DNA from: Protaetiibacter mangrovi | GTDB lineage: Bacteria; Actinomycetota; Actinomycetes; Actinomycetales; Microbacteriaceae | Length of the DNA stretch: 64,000 nt | Assembly: GCF_024752305.1 (NCBI RefSeq) | Contig: NZ_JANTHX010000007.1 | Location: forward strand, 402,306 to 466,305 | Reading direction: 5' to 3' | In this document: positions 8,732 to 16,917 of the stretch, one piece after another | Position numbering within the stretch: position 1 is the first letter of the stretch | How the letters are laid out: each line of letters starts with the position of its first letter | Notes under the pieces: model-generated | The model's database searches: none | Seen by the model: only the letters and a program-made list of their open reading frames with translations | What the model was told of the DNA's origin: nothing | Made by a program: the position numbers and the translations under genes

Positions 8732-9661
8732 ATGGCACGTGAGCTGACGCGCGTAGGTGACATGACGTTCGGCGTCATTCTTCCCAACAAGGGGCGCGGA
8801 TCCGGACCCGAACATCTGGACGCGGTGGCCTCGGTCGCCACCGAGCTGGGCTGGCGCAGCGGATGGGTCACCGACCACCTCATGGTGCCGGACGGCCCCG
8901 AGGCTGACGAATACGGGTGGATGCTCGAGGCGCTCACGACCATCGCCTGGGTCGGGGGTCGCCACGAGGATCTCGTGCTGGGGACGAGCGTCGTCTCCCC
9001 GGCGATGCGCGACGCGCCGATGCTCGCCAAGGAGCTCGCAACCCTCGACGTGCTGCTGGGCGGGCGCCTCATCGTCGGCGTCGGCGTGAGCGACACCGAC
9101 GACCTGCCCGAGTACCGCAACATGGGCAAAGAGGACAGGTTCCGGGTGCGCGGGCGCTACGTCGACGAGTCGATGCGCCTGTGGCGGCACCTCTGGTCGG
9201 GCAGCACCGAGCCGTTCCACGGGGAGTTCCACACCCTCGAGGACTTCACCTTCGCCCCCCTGCCGACCCGAGACATCCCGATCTGGGCAGGCGGGCGCAG
9301 CGCCCGCGCCCTCCGCCGCACCGCGGAGTTCGGAGACGGCTACCACGCCGCCCAGACAGGTCCCGCCGATCTCGAGGAGCGGTTGCCGCAGCTGCGCGAG
9401 GCCATGGCCCTCACCGGCCGCGCCTTCCCGTTCGTGTCGACGCGGGCGCGCGTGAAGTTCCAGGCCGCGCCGAGCGCCACCTATTCCATCCACGGCGACC
9501 CGGAGGCCATGATCGGCGAGGTGCTGCGCTTCGCAGCCGTCGGCAACGACGAGCTGATCCTCGTGTTCGAGGGGCACGACCCCGATGAGTTCGCCGCGAA
9601 CGCACGCCGCTTCGACCGCGAGGTGATCCGGCCCGCGGCCGAGCGCGCCGCAGGCCGATGA
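8732..9661 (+). CDS. LLM-class flavin-dependent oxidoreductase
   Basis: Luciferase-like monooxygenase/F420-dependent oxidoreductase family, 309 aa, a single TIM-barrel domain. Markers are FGVILPNKGRG at the start, WVTDHLMVPDG, LVLGTSVVSPAMRDAPMLAKELATLDVLLGGR, VGVGVSDTDD and PIWAGGRS. Whether it uses FMN or F420 cannot be decided by eye; the fgd gene nearby makes F420 reasonable. The ATG at 8732 has GAGGAG about ten bases upstream; an internal ATG at 8762 is also possible. The stop overlaps the next gene (ATGA), so it works with the MmgE/PrpD-like protein. Confidence 0.85.
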   Translation: MARELTRVGDMTFGVILPNKGRGSGPEHLDAVASVATELGWRSGWVTDHLMVPDGPEADEYGWMLEALTTIAWVGGRHEDLVLGTSVVSPAMRDAPMLAKELATLDVLLGGRLIVGVGVSDTDDLPEYRNMGKEDRFRVRGRYVDESMRLWRHLWSGSTEPFHGEFHTLEDFTFAPLPTRDIPIWAGGRSARALRRTAEFGDGYHAAQTGPADLEERLPQLREAMALTGRAFPFVSTRARVKFQAAPSATYSIHGDPEAMIGEVLRFAAVGNDELILVFEGHDPDEFAANARRFDREVIRPAAERAAGR

Positions 9662-10938
9662 CGACCACCGCGACGCGTCTCGCGGAGTTCGCCGTCGGCA
9701 CCACGTGGTCCGGCATCCCCGTGGCCGCGCAGGACGCCGCGCGACATCTGCTCGTGGACGCGATCGCGTGCGCGATCGCGGGGCGCGACGCGCCCGCACG
9801 CGCGGACTTCGCGCAGGCGGCACGCGGCCTCGGTGCGGGACGCGCGCTCGTCGTCTCCGATCCGGAGGGCGCCGGACGTGCCGCCGCCGCCCTGCTCAAC
9901 GCCTGGCAGGCGACGGCGACCACCATGTGCGACGTCTTCCGCCCCCGCATGTGCCACGTCTCCCCGCCGCTGCTCGGCGCGGCGCTCGCGACGACCGCGG
10001 ACGACACCGCCGTCGAGGAGGTCCTCCGGGCGGTCGCGATCGGCGCCGAGGTCACGGTGCGGCTCTGCGAGGCGATGGACGAGGGCTGGTACCGGGGCGC
10101 CCGCTGGCACGCCCCGGGCGTCGTGGGCCCGTTCGGGGCCGCGACGACCGCCGGCCTGCTGTCCGGCCTCGACGCCGAGACGCTCGAGCGCACGTGGGGT
10201 CTCGCCCTGCTGCAGTCGGCGGGCACCTTCGCGGCGATCGGCTCCCCCGGGGTCAAGTTCACGCAGGCGCGCGCCGCCCTCGCGGGGGTCCTCGCGGTCG
10301 ACATGACGCGGGCGGGGCTGGGCGGCCAACTCGATCCTCTCGAACATCCGGACGGCGGCCTGCTGATCGCCTACGGCGGCGCGGATGCCGACGCCGTGCT
10401 GCGCGGAATCGGCGACGACTGGCGCCTGCACGGCATCGCGCTGCGCCGCTGGCCGGCGGCGAGCTCGCTGCAGTCGGTCATCGAGGCGGTGCTCGCGCTC
10501 CGCCGCTCCGGCTCACCCGAACGGATCGTCGTCGAGCTCCCCCCGCAGTCCTTCGCGCTGTGCGCCGACAAGGGCTGGCCCGATCAACTCACCGCGCTGC
10601 AGTCGGCGCGCTGGGTGGCGGCCACCGTCTGGCGGGTCGGCGACTGCCGACTGAGCGACTTCTCGCCGGAGTCGCTCCTCGACTCCGAGACGGCGGGGCT
10701 CGCTGGTCGAGTCGAGGTGCGGGAGGATGTGGCCCTCGGCGACGGCGCCGCGCGCGTGCTCGTCGACGGCGCCGCGCGCGAGGTGGCCGTCGCGCTCGGC
10801 ACCCCCGCCCGTCCACTCGACGCCGCGGCCGTCGAGGAGAAGCTCGTGCGCACAGCGGGCGACGCACGGGCCGCGCGGCTGCTCGCCGCGCTCGACGACG
10901 CGGATGCCCGCGCCCTGCGGGACGCGCTGCGCGGCTGA
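9658..10938 (+). CDS. MmgE/PrpD-family protein
   Basis: Family of dehydratases/isomerases acting on polycarboxylates (2-methylcitrate dehydratase PrpD, cis-aconitate decarboxylase, iminodisuccinate epimerase). It is 426 aa. The helical N-terminal domain contains LLVDAIACAIAGRD and LNAWQATATTMCDVFRPRMCHVSPP, and the smaller C-terminal domain starts near residue 250. The family length is normally 440-500, so this is slightly short but ends cleanly. It overlaps the luciferase-like gene by ATGA and converges on the MFS gene with only 7 bp between stops. The substrate is unknown. Confidence 0.85.
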   Translation: MTTTATRLAEFAVGTTWSGIPVAAQDAARHLLVDAIACAIAGRDAPARADFAQAARGLGAGRALVVSDPEGAGRAAAALLNAWQATATTMCDVFRPRMCHVSPPLLGAALATTADDTAVEEVLRAVAIGAEVTVRLCEAMDEGWYRGARWHAPGVVGPFGAATTAGLLSGLDAETLERTWGLALLQSAGTFAAIGSPGVKFTQARAALAGVLAVDMTRAGLGGQLDPLEHPDGGLLIAYGGADADAVLRGIGDDWRLHGIALRRWPAASSLQSVIEAVLALRRSGSPERIVVELPPQSFALCADKGWPDQLTALQSARWVAATVWRVGDCRLSDFSPESLLDSETAGLAGRVEVREDVALGDGAARVLVDGAAREVAVALGTPARPLDAAAVEEKLVRTAGDARAARLLAALDDADARALRDALRG

Positions 10939-10945
10939 ACGAGGC

Positions 10946-12193
10946 TCAGGGGCGGATGGCCTCGGGCGAGAGCCCATCCCGTGAGCGCGCGAGCCACAGG
11001 GCGAACGCCGCGGCGCCGAGCGCCAGGATCCCGGACATCACCAGGAACGCCGCCTGCGGCCCGAGGCGATCCGACACGGAGCCGTCGATGAGGGCGGCGA
11101 TCGGACGCCCCCCGATGAACCCCATCGTCCACAGGGCCATGACCCGCCCGCGGAGCCCGTCGTCGAGCAGCTCGAGCAGGCTCGTGGAGACATCCGAACT
11201 CGCCGCCAGGTAGCCCATGCCCGAGACCACGATGACGCCGAGCGCCACCCCCGCGACGGGCGCCGCAGCCACCCCGACGAACCCGACCACCACGAGCGCC
11301 AGGCCCGTGACGCACGTCCACCCCGGGCCGAGCCACCGGCGCATCCGACCCACGAACGGCGCCATCAGCAGGGACCCCATGCCGAACGCCGTCACGAGCA
11401 GTCCGGCGTTCTCGGATCCGAGCCCCAGATGCTCGGCGAGCGACGGGCCGAGGGTGATCGCCGGGTCGGTCGCCATCCCGACCACCAGCGCGAGCAGCAG
11501 GAGGCCAACGAGCCCGGGGTTGTGCATCACGTGCCGCACCCCGCCCAGGACACCGCCCTGGCCCGAGCTCCGGGCGCGCCCGACGGGACGGATCACGGCG
11601 AGCACGATCGCGTAGGCGGCGAAGCTCACGGCGTTCGCGCTGAAGGCGAGGCCGGGCCCGCCGAGCGCGACGAGTCCCGCGCCGAGCGCCGGACCGATCC
11701 CCCGGGCGAGGTTGAAGGTCAACGACTGGAACGCCGATGCCTGCGCGAGATCCGCCGGGGGGACGAGCGCGGGAAGCAGCGCCTGCATCGTCGGGGTGCT
11801 GAGCGCCCGGCCGACGCCCAGCACGAAGGTCACGGCGAGCAGCAGCGCGACATCCCGGGCGCCGAGCAGGACGGCGATCGCGAGCGAGCTCGCGGCGACC
11901 GCCATGACGGAGGAGATCACCAGCAGCAGCACGCGCCGGTCGAAGCGATCCGCAAGCTGACCGCCGAGCGGGGCGAGCACGATCGAGACGCCGAATCCGG
12001 CGACCGACACGAGCGCCACCATCGACGAGAGCCCGGTGATCTGGAACACGAACACCACCGCGGCGATGTCATGGCACCAGGTTCCGATGTTGGAGGCCAG
12101 GCTGCCGGCGAAGTACGGCCCGAAGCTCCGGTCGGCGAAGAGTCTCCACACCGAGCGCCGCTCCGGCCGCGGCGCGGGATCCTCCGCCGTCAT
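10946..12193 (-). CDS. MFS transporter, 12-TM (EntS/MFS_3-like)
   Basis: Major facilitator membrane transporter, 415 aa with about 12 hydrophobic helices. The inter-helix loop motif GGQLADRFDRRVLL follows TM2, and there is a second-half equivalent, PFVGRMRRWLG. The start at 12193 overlaps the DUF35 gene stop (ATGA). It is the final gene of the operon from 20111. The MFS_3-like subgroup is mostly exporters, so it may expel a toxic intermediate or take up the operon's substrate. The direction is not readable from sequence. Confidence 0.88.
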   Translation of the reverse strand: MTAEDPAPRPERRSVWRLFADRSFGPYFAGSLASNIGTWCHDIAAVVFVFQITGLSSMVALVSVAGFGVSIVLAPLGGQLADRFDRRVLLLVISSVMAVAASSLAIAVLLGARDVALLLAVTFVLGVGRALSTPTMQALLPALVPPADLAQASAFQSLTFNLARGIGPALGAGLVALGGPGLAFSANAVSFAAYAIVLAVIRPVGRARSSGQGGVLGGVRHVMHNPGLVGLLLLALVVGMATDPAITLGPSLAEHLGLGSENAGLLVTAFGMGSLLMAPFVGRMRRWLGPGWTCVTGLALVVVGFVGVAAAPVAGVALGVIVVSGMGYLAASSDVSTSLLELLDDGLRGRVMALWTMGFIGGRPIAALIDGSVSDRLGPQAAFLVMSGILALGAAAFALWLARSRDGLSPEAIRP

Positions 12194-12591
12194 CCGGCGA
12201 CGCGGAACCGCGGGATCGTGACCTCGCCCTCCGGATCGAACGCGACCTCCACCGCATCGCCCACCGCGAAGTCCTCGCCCGTGAGCGGGAGCACGTTGCT
12301 GATCATGCGCGGCCCCTCCTCGAGCTGGACGAGCACGACGTTGTAGGGCAGGCGGTCCTTCCAGGCCGGGTGGTAGCTCTGGTGGAACACCAGCTTGGAC
12401 AGCACCGTGCCGCGGCCGGACAACGCCTGCCACTCCCAGCGTTCGTCGAGGCACACGGGGCACCACGGCGCGAGCGGATAGCGGAGGTGATCGCAGGCGA
12501 GGCAGCGCTGCACACGCAGTTCGCCCGCCGCGGCGCCCTCCCAGAAGCCGCGGTTGTTGTCGGTGACGACGGGTCGGATGAGATCGGTCAT
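12190..12591 (-). CDS. DUF35 OB-fold zinc-ribbon acyl-CoA-associated protein
   Basis: Small partner of thiolase-fold enzymes, 133 aa. A rubredoxin-like zinc ribbon with Cys30, Cys33, Cys44 and Cys47 (CxxC-x10-CxxC) is followed by an OB fold (WQALSGRGTVLSKLVFHQ and the following residues). Proteins of this family bind CoA or acyl-CoA and pair with non-condensing thiolases. In steroid side-chain degradation the DUF35 domain of ChsH2 activates the aldolase Ltp2. The gene lies one base downstream of the thiolase-like gene, consistent with a stoichiometric complex. Confidence 0.9.
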   Translation of the reverse strand: MTDLIRPVVTDNNRGFWEGAAAGELRVQRCLACDHLRYPLAPWCPVCLDERWEWQALSGRGTVLSKLVFHQSYHPAWKDRLPYNVVLVQLEEGPRMISNVLPLTGEDFAVGDAVEVAFDPEGEVTIPRFRVAG

Positions 12592-12592
12592 G

Positions 12593-13732
12593 TCAGCGCC
12601 CCAGGACGAGTGCGGCGGAGGTGTTGAGGGTCATGCCGCGCCCGGTCACGAGGGTGACCTCCGCTCCCGGCACCTGCCGCGGCCCGCATTCACCGCGCAT
12701 CTGGCGCACGCCTTCGACGACGTGCAACCAGCCCTGCATGTACGACTCGGAGAGGTTGCCGCCGGCCGTGTTGACGGGCAGCTCCCCTCCGAGCGTGATC
12801 CGTTCGCCGCCCTCGACGAACGGACCGGCCTCGCCCGGCTTCACGAAGCCCGCGTGCTCCAACCAGAGCAGCACCGAGATGGTGAAGTTGTCGTAGAGCT
12901 GGGCGACGTCGATGTCCGTCGGGCCGACGCCGGCCATCCGGTAGGCGTCGAAGATCGCCTCCCGCTGGTGCGGCATGTACCACCAGTCCTCCTTCTCGAG
13001 CTTCTGCAACGAGTGGGCCTGGCCCATGCCCATGATCCGCACCGGATGGGTCGCGTTGTCGCGCGCGCGCTCGGGGCTCGTGACGATGATCGCGACGGCG
13101 CCGTCGCTGATGAGGCAGCAGTCGAGCAGGTGCAGGGGGTCGACGATCATCCGGGAGTTCTGATGGTCCTCGATCGTGAAGGGCTCGCGCATGATGGCGT
13201 TCGGGTTGAGCGCGGCGTGCTTGCGCATCGTCACCCCCACCCAGCCGAGCTGCTCGCTCGTGGTGCCGTAGACGGCCATGTGGCGGCTCGCGGCGATCGC
13301 GCTGTTCGCGGCGTTGCCGAACATGCCCCAGATCCCCCAGGAGTCGTCGTCGCCCGCGGCCGCACCGAAGCGGCTGCCTCCGGTCTTCGCCGCGTCGCCG
13401 AACACGACGGCGACCGTGGAGGCCATGCCCGCCTCGATCGCGAGCGCCGCCTGGGTGACGAGCGTGCCGACGGTCGCGCCGCCCATGCTGATGCTCCACG
13501 CGATCCGCGGATTGATCCCGAGCAGTTCGCCGAGCGCCAGATAGTGCTTCGCGCCCTCGGGCGAGGTGGTGCCGGGCATCGTGATGAGGCCGTCGATCTC
13601 GTCCTTCGGGATGCCCGCGTCGCCGAGGGCGTTCACGAACGCCTCCTTGGCGAGCTGATTGGAGGTCACACCGGGGAACTTGCCCATGCGGCTCGTCCCG
13701 ACCCCCGTGATGGCGGCCTTGTCCCAGCTCAT
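12593..13732 (-). CDS. Thiolase-fold protein lacking catalytic Cys, Ltp2-like aldolase candidate
   Basis: Thiolase superfamily (lipid-transfer/SCP2-like branch), 379 aa. The nucleophilic Cys region of true thiolases reads WSISMGGATVG (residues 79-89) with no Cys, and the usual GHP motif is replaced by GGNLSESYMQGW (325-336). It should therefore not act as a Claisen thiolase. Tyr280 (QLYDNFT) and Tyr331 (LSESYM) stand where, as I recall, Ltp2-type retro-aldolases carry their catalytic tyrosines. With its DUF35 neighbour and the enoyl-CoA hydratase upstream, a retro-aldol cleavage of a beta-hydroxyacyl-CoA to an acyl-CoA plus aldehyde or ketone is the best inference. Confidence 0.88.
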   Translation of the reverse strand: MSWDKAAITGVGTSRMGKFPGVTSNQLAKEAFVNALGDAGIPKDEIDGLITMPGTTSPEGAKHYLALGELLGINPRIAWSISMGGATVGTLVTQAALAIEAGMASTVAVVFGDAAKTGGSRFGAAAGDDDSWGIWGMFGNAANSAIAASRHMAVYGTTSEQLGWVGVTMRKHAALNPNAIMREPFTIEDHQNSRMIVDPLHLLDCCLISDGAVAIIVTSPERARDNATHPVRIMGMGQAHSLQKLEKEDWWYMPHQREAIFDAYRMAGVGPTDIDVAQLYDNFTISVLLWLEHAGFVKPGEAGPFVEGGERITLGGELPVNTAGGNLSESYMQGWLHVVEGVRQMRGECGPRQVPGAEVTLVTGRGMTLNTSAALVLGR

Positions 13733-13755
13733 CGATCGTCACCCATCCGTTCCGA

Positions 13756-14514
13756 CTACCTTCCTTCGAATCTCGGCGGGCGCTTCTCGCGGAACGCGGC
13801 GCGTCCCTCCGCCCGGTCGTAGGTCTCCGCGAGCTCCGCCCACAGCCGGCGTTCGAGCTCGATGCCCGGGCCGATCGCGTCGAGAGCGGCACGCGCCGCG
13901 CGCTTGGCCGCGACGAGCGAGAGGGGCGCGGCTTCCGCGATGCGCTCGGCGAGCTCGGCGACACGCTCGGCGAACTCGTCCTCGGCGAAGACGTCGCTCA
14001 CGAGTCCGTACCGGAGCGCCGTCTCGGCGTCGATCGGCGCGCCCGTGAAGAGGGCCTTCGCCGCCACGGCCGAGGGCAATGCGTGGAAGATGCGCTGGGT
14101 GCCGCCGCTCCCGGGGAGACTGCCGATCCTCACCTCCGGCAGGAGGAACTTCGCGCGCGGGGTCGCCACCCGCAGGTCCGCGGCGAGGGCGAATTCGAAG
14201 CCGCCGCCCGCCGCGCCGCCGTCGACCGCCGCGATGAGGGGCTTCGTGAAGTCGTCGAGCGGCTGCGCGAGGCGCTGCGGGTTCACGAGGAGCGGATGCG
14301 CCGGGTCCTGCGGACCGGTCAGGTCCGTTCCGGCGCAGAACACGCCACCCGCGCCGGTCAGCACGGCGACGCGCACCTCGGGATCCGCGTCGAGTGCCGC
14401 GAACGCCTGAGCGAGCTCGAGGCGTGCATCGAGGTCGAGGGCGTTGCGCTGCGCGGGACGGTCGAGCACCACCCATCCGACCTGACCGTGCACCGACCAC
14501 GTCACGCCGGCCAT
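13756..14514 (-). CDS. Enoyl-CoA hydratase/isomerase family protein
   Basis: Crotonase-fold enzyme of 252 aa. The oxyanion-hole segments are GAGGVFCAGTDL (about residue 55-65) and DGGAAGGGFEFALAADLRVA (about 98-117), followed by LPEVRIGSLPGSGGTQR. Glu residues at the usual hydratase positions are only partly conserved: the ALAADLRVA-FLLPEV region has Glu, so hydratase activity is plausible. The start at 14514 overlaps the CoA-transferase stop by one base (TGATG). In this operon it would hydrate an enoyl-CoA to the beta-hydroxyacyl-CoA used by the thiolase-fold aldolase. Confidence 0.9.
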   Translation of the reverse strand: MAGVTWSVHGQVGWVVLDRPAQRNALDLDARLELAQAFAALDADPEVRVAVLTGAGGVFCAGTDLTGPQDPAHPLLVNPQRLAQPLDDFTKPLIAAVDGGAAGGGFEFALAADLRVATPRAKFLLPEVRIGSLPGSGGTQRIFHALPSAVAAKALFTGAPIDAETALRYGLVSDVFAEDEFAERVAELAERIAEAAPLSLVAAKRAARAALDAIGPGIELERRLWAELAETYDRAEGRAAFREKRPPRFEGR

Positions 14515-15719
14515 CAGTAGAGCACCTTCTCGTCGACGAGACGTGCGATCTCGGCCGCGTCGAGCCCGAGTTCGGCGGCGAGCACCTCGGCCGTGTCCTC
14601 GCCGAGCAGCGGCGGGCGGGTGACCTGCGCCTCGGGCCCGTCGATCAGCCGGAACGGACTGCGGTTGATCGGGATCCGTCCGATCACCGGGTGCTCGACG
14701 TCGCGCCAGAACCCCCGCTCCCACAGCACCTTCTCCTCCACGATGTCGCGGGAGGAGTTGACGGGGGCGTGCGGCACGCCCGCGCGGGTGAGCAGGGCGA
14801 TCGCGGCGCCGCGGTCGTGGCGGGCAACCGCGGCGGCCACGAGGGCGTCGACCGCGCCCTCCTCCGACGCGCGCGCCGCGGCGACCGCGAAGCGCGCGGG
14901 GGCCGCGAATCCGAGGGCGTCGACGAGCGACGCCCAGTGGGCGTCGCGCCGGCAGGAGACGACGATCCACGCTCCGTCTCGGCAGACGTAGGCACCGTGG
15001 GGGGCCACCCCCGGCACGCGATTGCCGACCGGCTCCGGCTGCCGGCCGAGACCGGCCTCGACGAAGGCGGGTCCGAGCACGTTGACCGTCGACTCGAGCT
15101 GGGACAGCTCGATCTGCTGGCCCTCGCCGGTGCGCCGACGGTGGCGGATGGCCGCGAGCACCGCCACGAGGGCATGACCCGGGTTGGGCACGTGGTCGGG
15201 GAAATGGGTTCCGGTGCCGACCGGCGCGCGACCGGGCACCCCCGACAGCGCGACCAGCCCCGACAGGGCGGCGATCGTCGAGCCGAAGCCGATGTAGCTC
15301 GCGTGCGGCCCCTCGGCGCCCTGCATCGGCATCGTGAGCGAGATGAGCGCGGGGTTCGTCTCGCGCAGCTGCGCGTAGCCCATCCCCCAGCGCTCCATGA
15401 TCCCCGGGCGGAAGTTGCTGCTGACCATGTCGACGCCCTCGGCGAGGCGACGTGCGAGGGCACGTCCCTCCGCGGTCTGCATGTTGAGGGCCACGGACCG
15501 TTTGCTCGAGTTCCGGCTCGCGAAGTACCCCGAGGCCTCGATCCCCTCCGTGCCCGGACGGAACGGCGGCGAGAGCCGCAGGTTGTCGGGGTGGGTTCTG
15601 GATTCGACACGGTAGACGGACGCGCCGAGCTCGGCGAGCGTCTTCGTCACGAGCGCCCCGGCGCCGATCCAGCAGAAGTCGAGGATGCGGAACCCCTCGA
15701 GCGGCCGCCCCGCCGTCAT
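14514..15719 (-). CDS. Class III (CaiB/BaiF) CoA-transferase, catalytic subunit
   Basis: Transfers CoA between carboxylic acids through an aspartyl-CoA anhydride. It is 401 aa, typical of the family, with N-terminal RILDFCWIGAGALVTKTLAELGA, the SNFRPG motif near 101-106, and RRRTGEGQQIELSQLE. The candidate nucleophile is Asp175 in HFPDHVPNPGHA, 28 residues before the IELS strand as expected. The start overlaps the second CoA-transferase gene by ATGA. The two subunits probably form a heterodimer like the benzylsuccinate or phthalate CoA-transferases, activating the operon's substrate. Confidence 0.9.
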   Translation of the reverse strand: MTAGRPLEGFRILDFCWIGAGALVTKTLAELGASVYRVESRTHPDNLRLSPPFRPGTEGIEASGYFASRNSSKRSVALNMQTAEGRALARRLAEGVDMVSSNFRPGIMERWGMGYAQLRETNPALISLTMPMQGAEGPHASYIGFGSTIAALSGLVALSGVPGRAPVGTGTHFPDHVPNPGHALVAVLAAIRHRRRTGEGQQIELSQLESTVNVLGPAFVEAGLGRQPEPVGNRVPGVAPHGAYVCRDGAWIVVSCRRDAHWASLVDALGFAAPARFAVAAARASEEGAVDALVAAAVARHDRGAAIALLTRAGVPHAPVNSSRDIVEEKVLWERGFWRDVEHPVIGRIPINRSPFRLIDGPEAQVTRPPLLGEDTAEVLAAELGLDAAEIARLVDEKVLY

Positions 15720-16915
15720 CGCACGCCCTCCTCGACCCGCGCCCCGAAGAGCTCGGGGTCCGCTTCGCCGAGGGCCGGGGCCGGGCGCGGATCGGCGGCG
15801 GGCGTCGCCGAGAGCCGATACGGCGCGCGCGGGAAGCGGATGCTGCCCACGCGGGCGTCCGCGACGTCGACGAAGAAGTCGCGCGACGCGAGCTGCACGT
15901 CGGCGAGCACATCCCCGACGGTGGCGACCGGCGAGAGCGCGATCATCCGCGCCTGCGCGTCGCGATAGAGGTCCTGCTTGCCGCGCTGCGCGGTGAACGC
16001 GGCGAACAGCTGGCCGAAGCGATCGATGGCCTCGTCGCTCTGCCGGTATTCGAAGCTCGACCACCGCGGGTCGAGCAGTTCCGTCGCATCCGGGCTGCCG
16101 CACTCGACCATCCAGCCGACCAGATTCGACCAGGCACGCGCGGTGCCGAGGCGCCCGGCGATCATGGAGACGTAGCCGTCGCGGCAGGGGTAGACGCCGC
16201 TGCCCGCCTCCCGCGGCCGGTCGCCTTGACGTTCTCGTACCGTGCCGGTGAGCGCGTAGGTCACGGCACTGTCCTCGAGCGCCTGGGCGACGCACTCCTG
16301 TGCCGACACGTCGTAGCTGGATCCACCGCCGCCGCCCTCGGCGTCGAGCAGCGCGGCGAGCGCGGCGACGGCGCCGAAGATCGAGGCGGCGAAGCGGCTC
16401 AACCCACCGTAGGCGGCGACCGGCCCGAGGTCCGGATATCCGCCCAGGTGCAGCAGCCCCCCCGCGGCCATCAGGACGAGATCGTCGGTGTCGGTCCACG
16501 GGGCGGGGTGCTCGAGACCGAACGGCGTCACCACGACATGGCCGATTCCGGGATGGAGCCGCCGGAGCTCGACGTCGTCGATTCCCAGCTGAGCGAGCAC
16601 GGGGCCGGGACTCTCGATCACGAGATCCGCGGTCGCGAGCAGGTCCCGGAGCTCGTCGACGCCCTCGGGCTGGGCCGTGTCGATCACGAGGGAGCGCTTG
16701 CCGGCGCTGACGAACCGCTCGAAGGCGCTCACCCCGCCCTCCGGCCACCCGATCAGGGGTTCCGCAGTGCGCGTGGTGGCTCCGCCCGGCGGCTCCACGC
16801 GGATGACCTCCGCGCCGAGATCCGCGAGCAGGCGGCCCGCGTAGGCGGCCAGCTCGTCGCCGAGGTCGACGACGCGGACGCCGTCGAGAGCGGCGGGAGG
16901 GCGGACGGATCCCAT
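15716..16915 (-). CDS. Class III CoA-transferase family subunit, probably non-catalytic
   Basis: CaiB/BaiF-family protein of 399 aa from ATG 16915 (a GTG at 16921 is an alternative that would overlap the ALDH stop). N-terminal VRVVDLGDELAAYAGRLLADLGAEVIRVEPP is typical. Aligning its YDVS strand (201-204) with IELS of the partner places Ser173, not Asp, at the nucleophile position. The normally basic RxRTGxGQ segment has become a poly-Gly stretch (DAEGGGGGSS). It is therefore likely a structural or regulatory half of a heterodimer with the adjacent 401-aa subunit. It might instead have another function. Confidence 0.87.
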   Translation of the reverse strand: MGSVRPPAALDGVRVVDLGDELAAYAGRLLADLGAEVIRVEPPGGATTRTAEPLIGWPEGGVSAFERFVSAGKRSLVIDTAQPEGVDELRDLLATADLVIESPGPVLAQLGIDDVELRRLHPGIGHVVVTPFGLEHPAPWTDTDDLVLMAAGGLLHLGGYPDLGPVAAYGGLSRFAASIFGAVAALAALLDAEGGGGGSSYDVSAQECVAQALEDSAVTYALTGTVRERQGDRPREAGSGVYPCRDGYVSMIAGRLGTARAWSNLVGWMVECGSPDATELLDPRWSSFEYRQSDEAIDRFGQLFAAFTAQRGKQDLYRDAQARMIALSPVATVGDVLADVQLASRDFFVDVADARVGSIRFPRAPYRLSATPAADPRPAPALGEADPELFGARVEEGVR

Positions 16916-16917
16916 CG

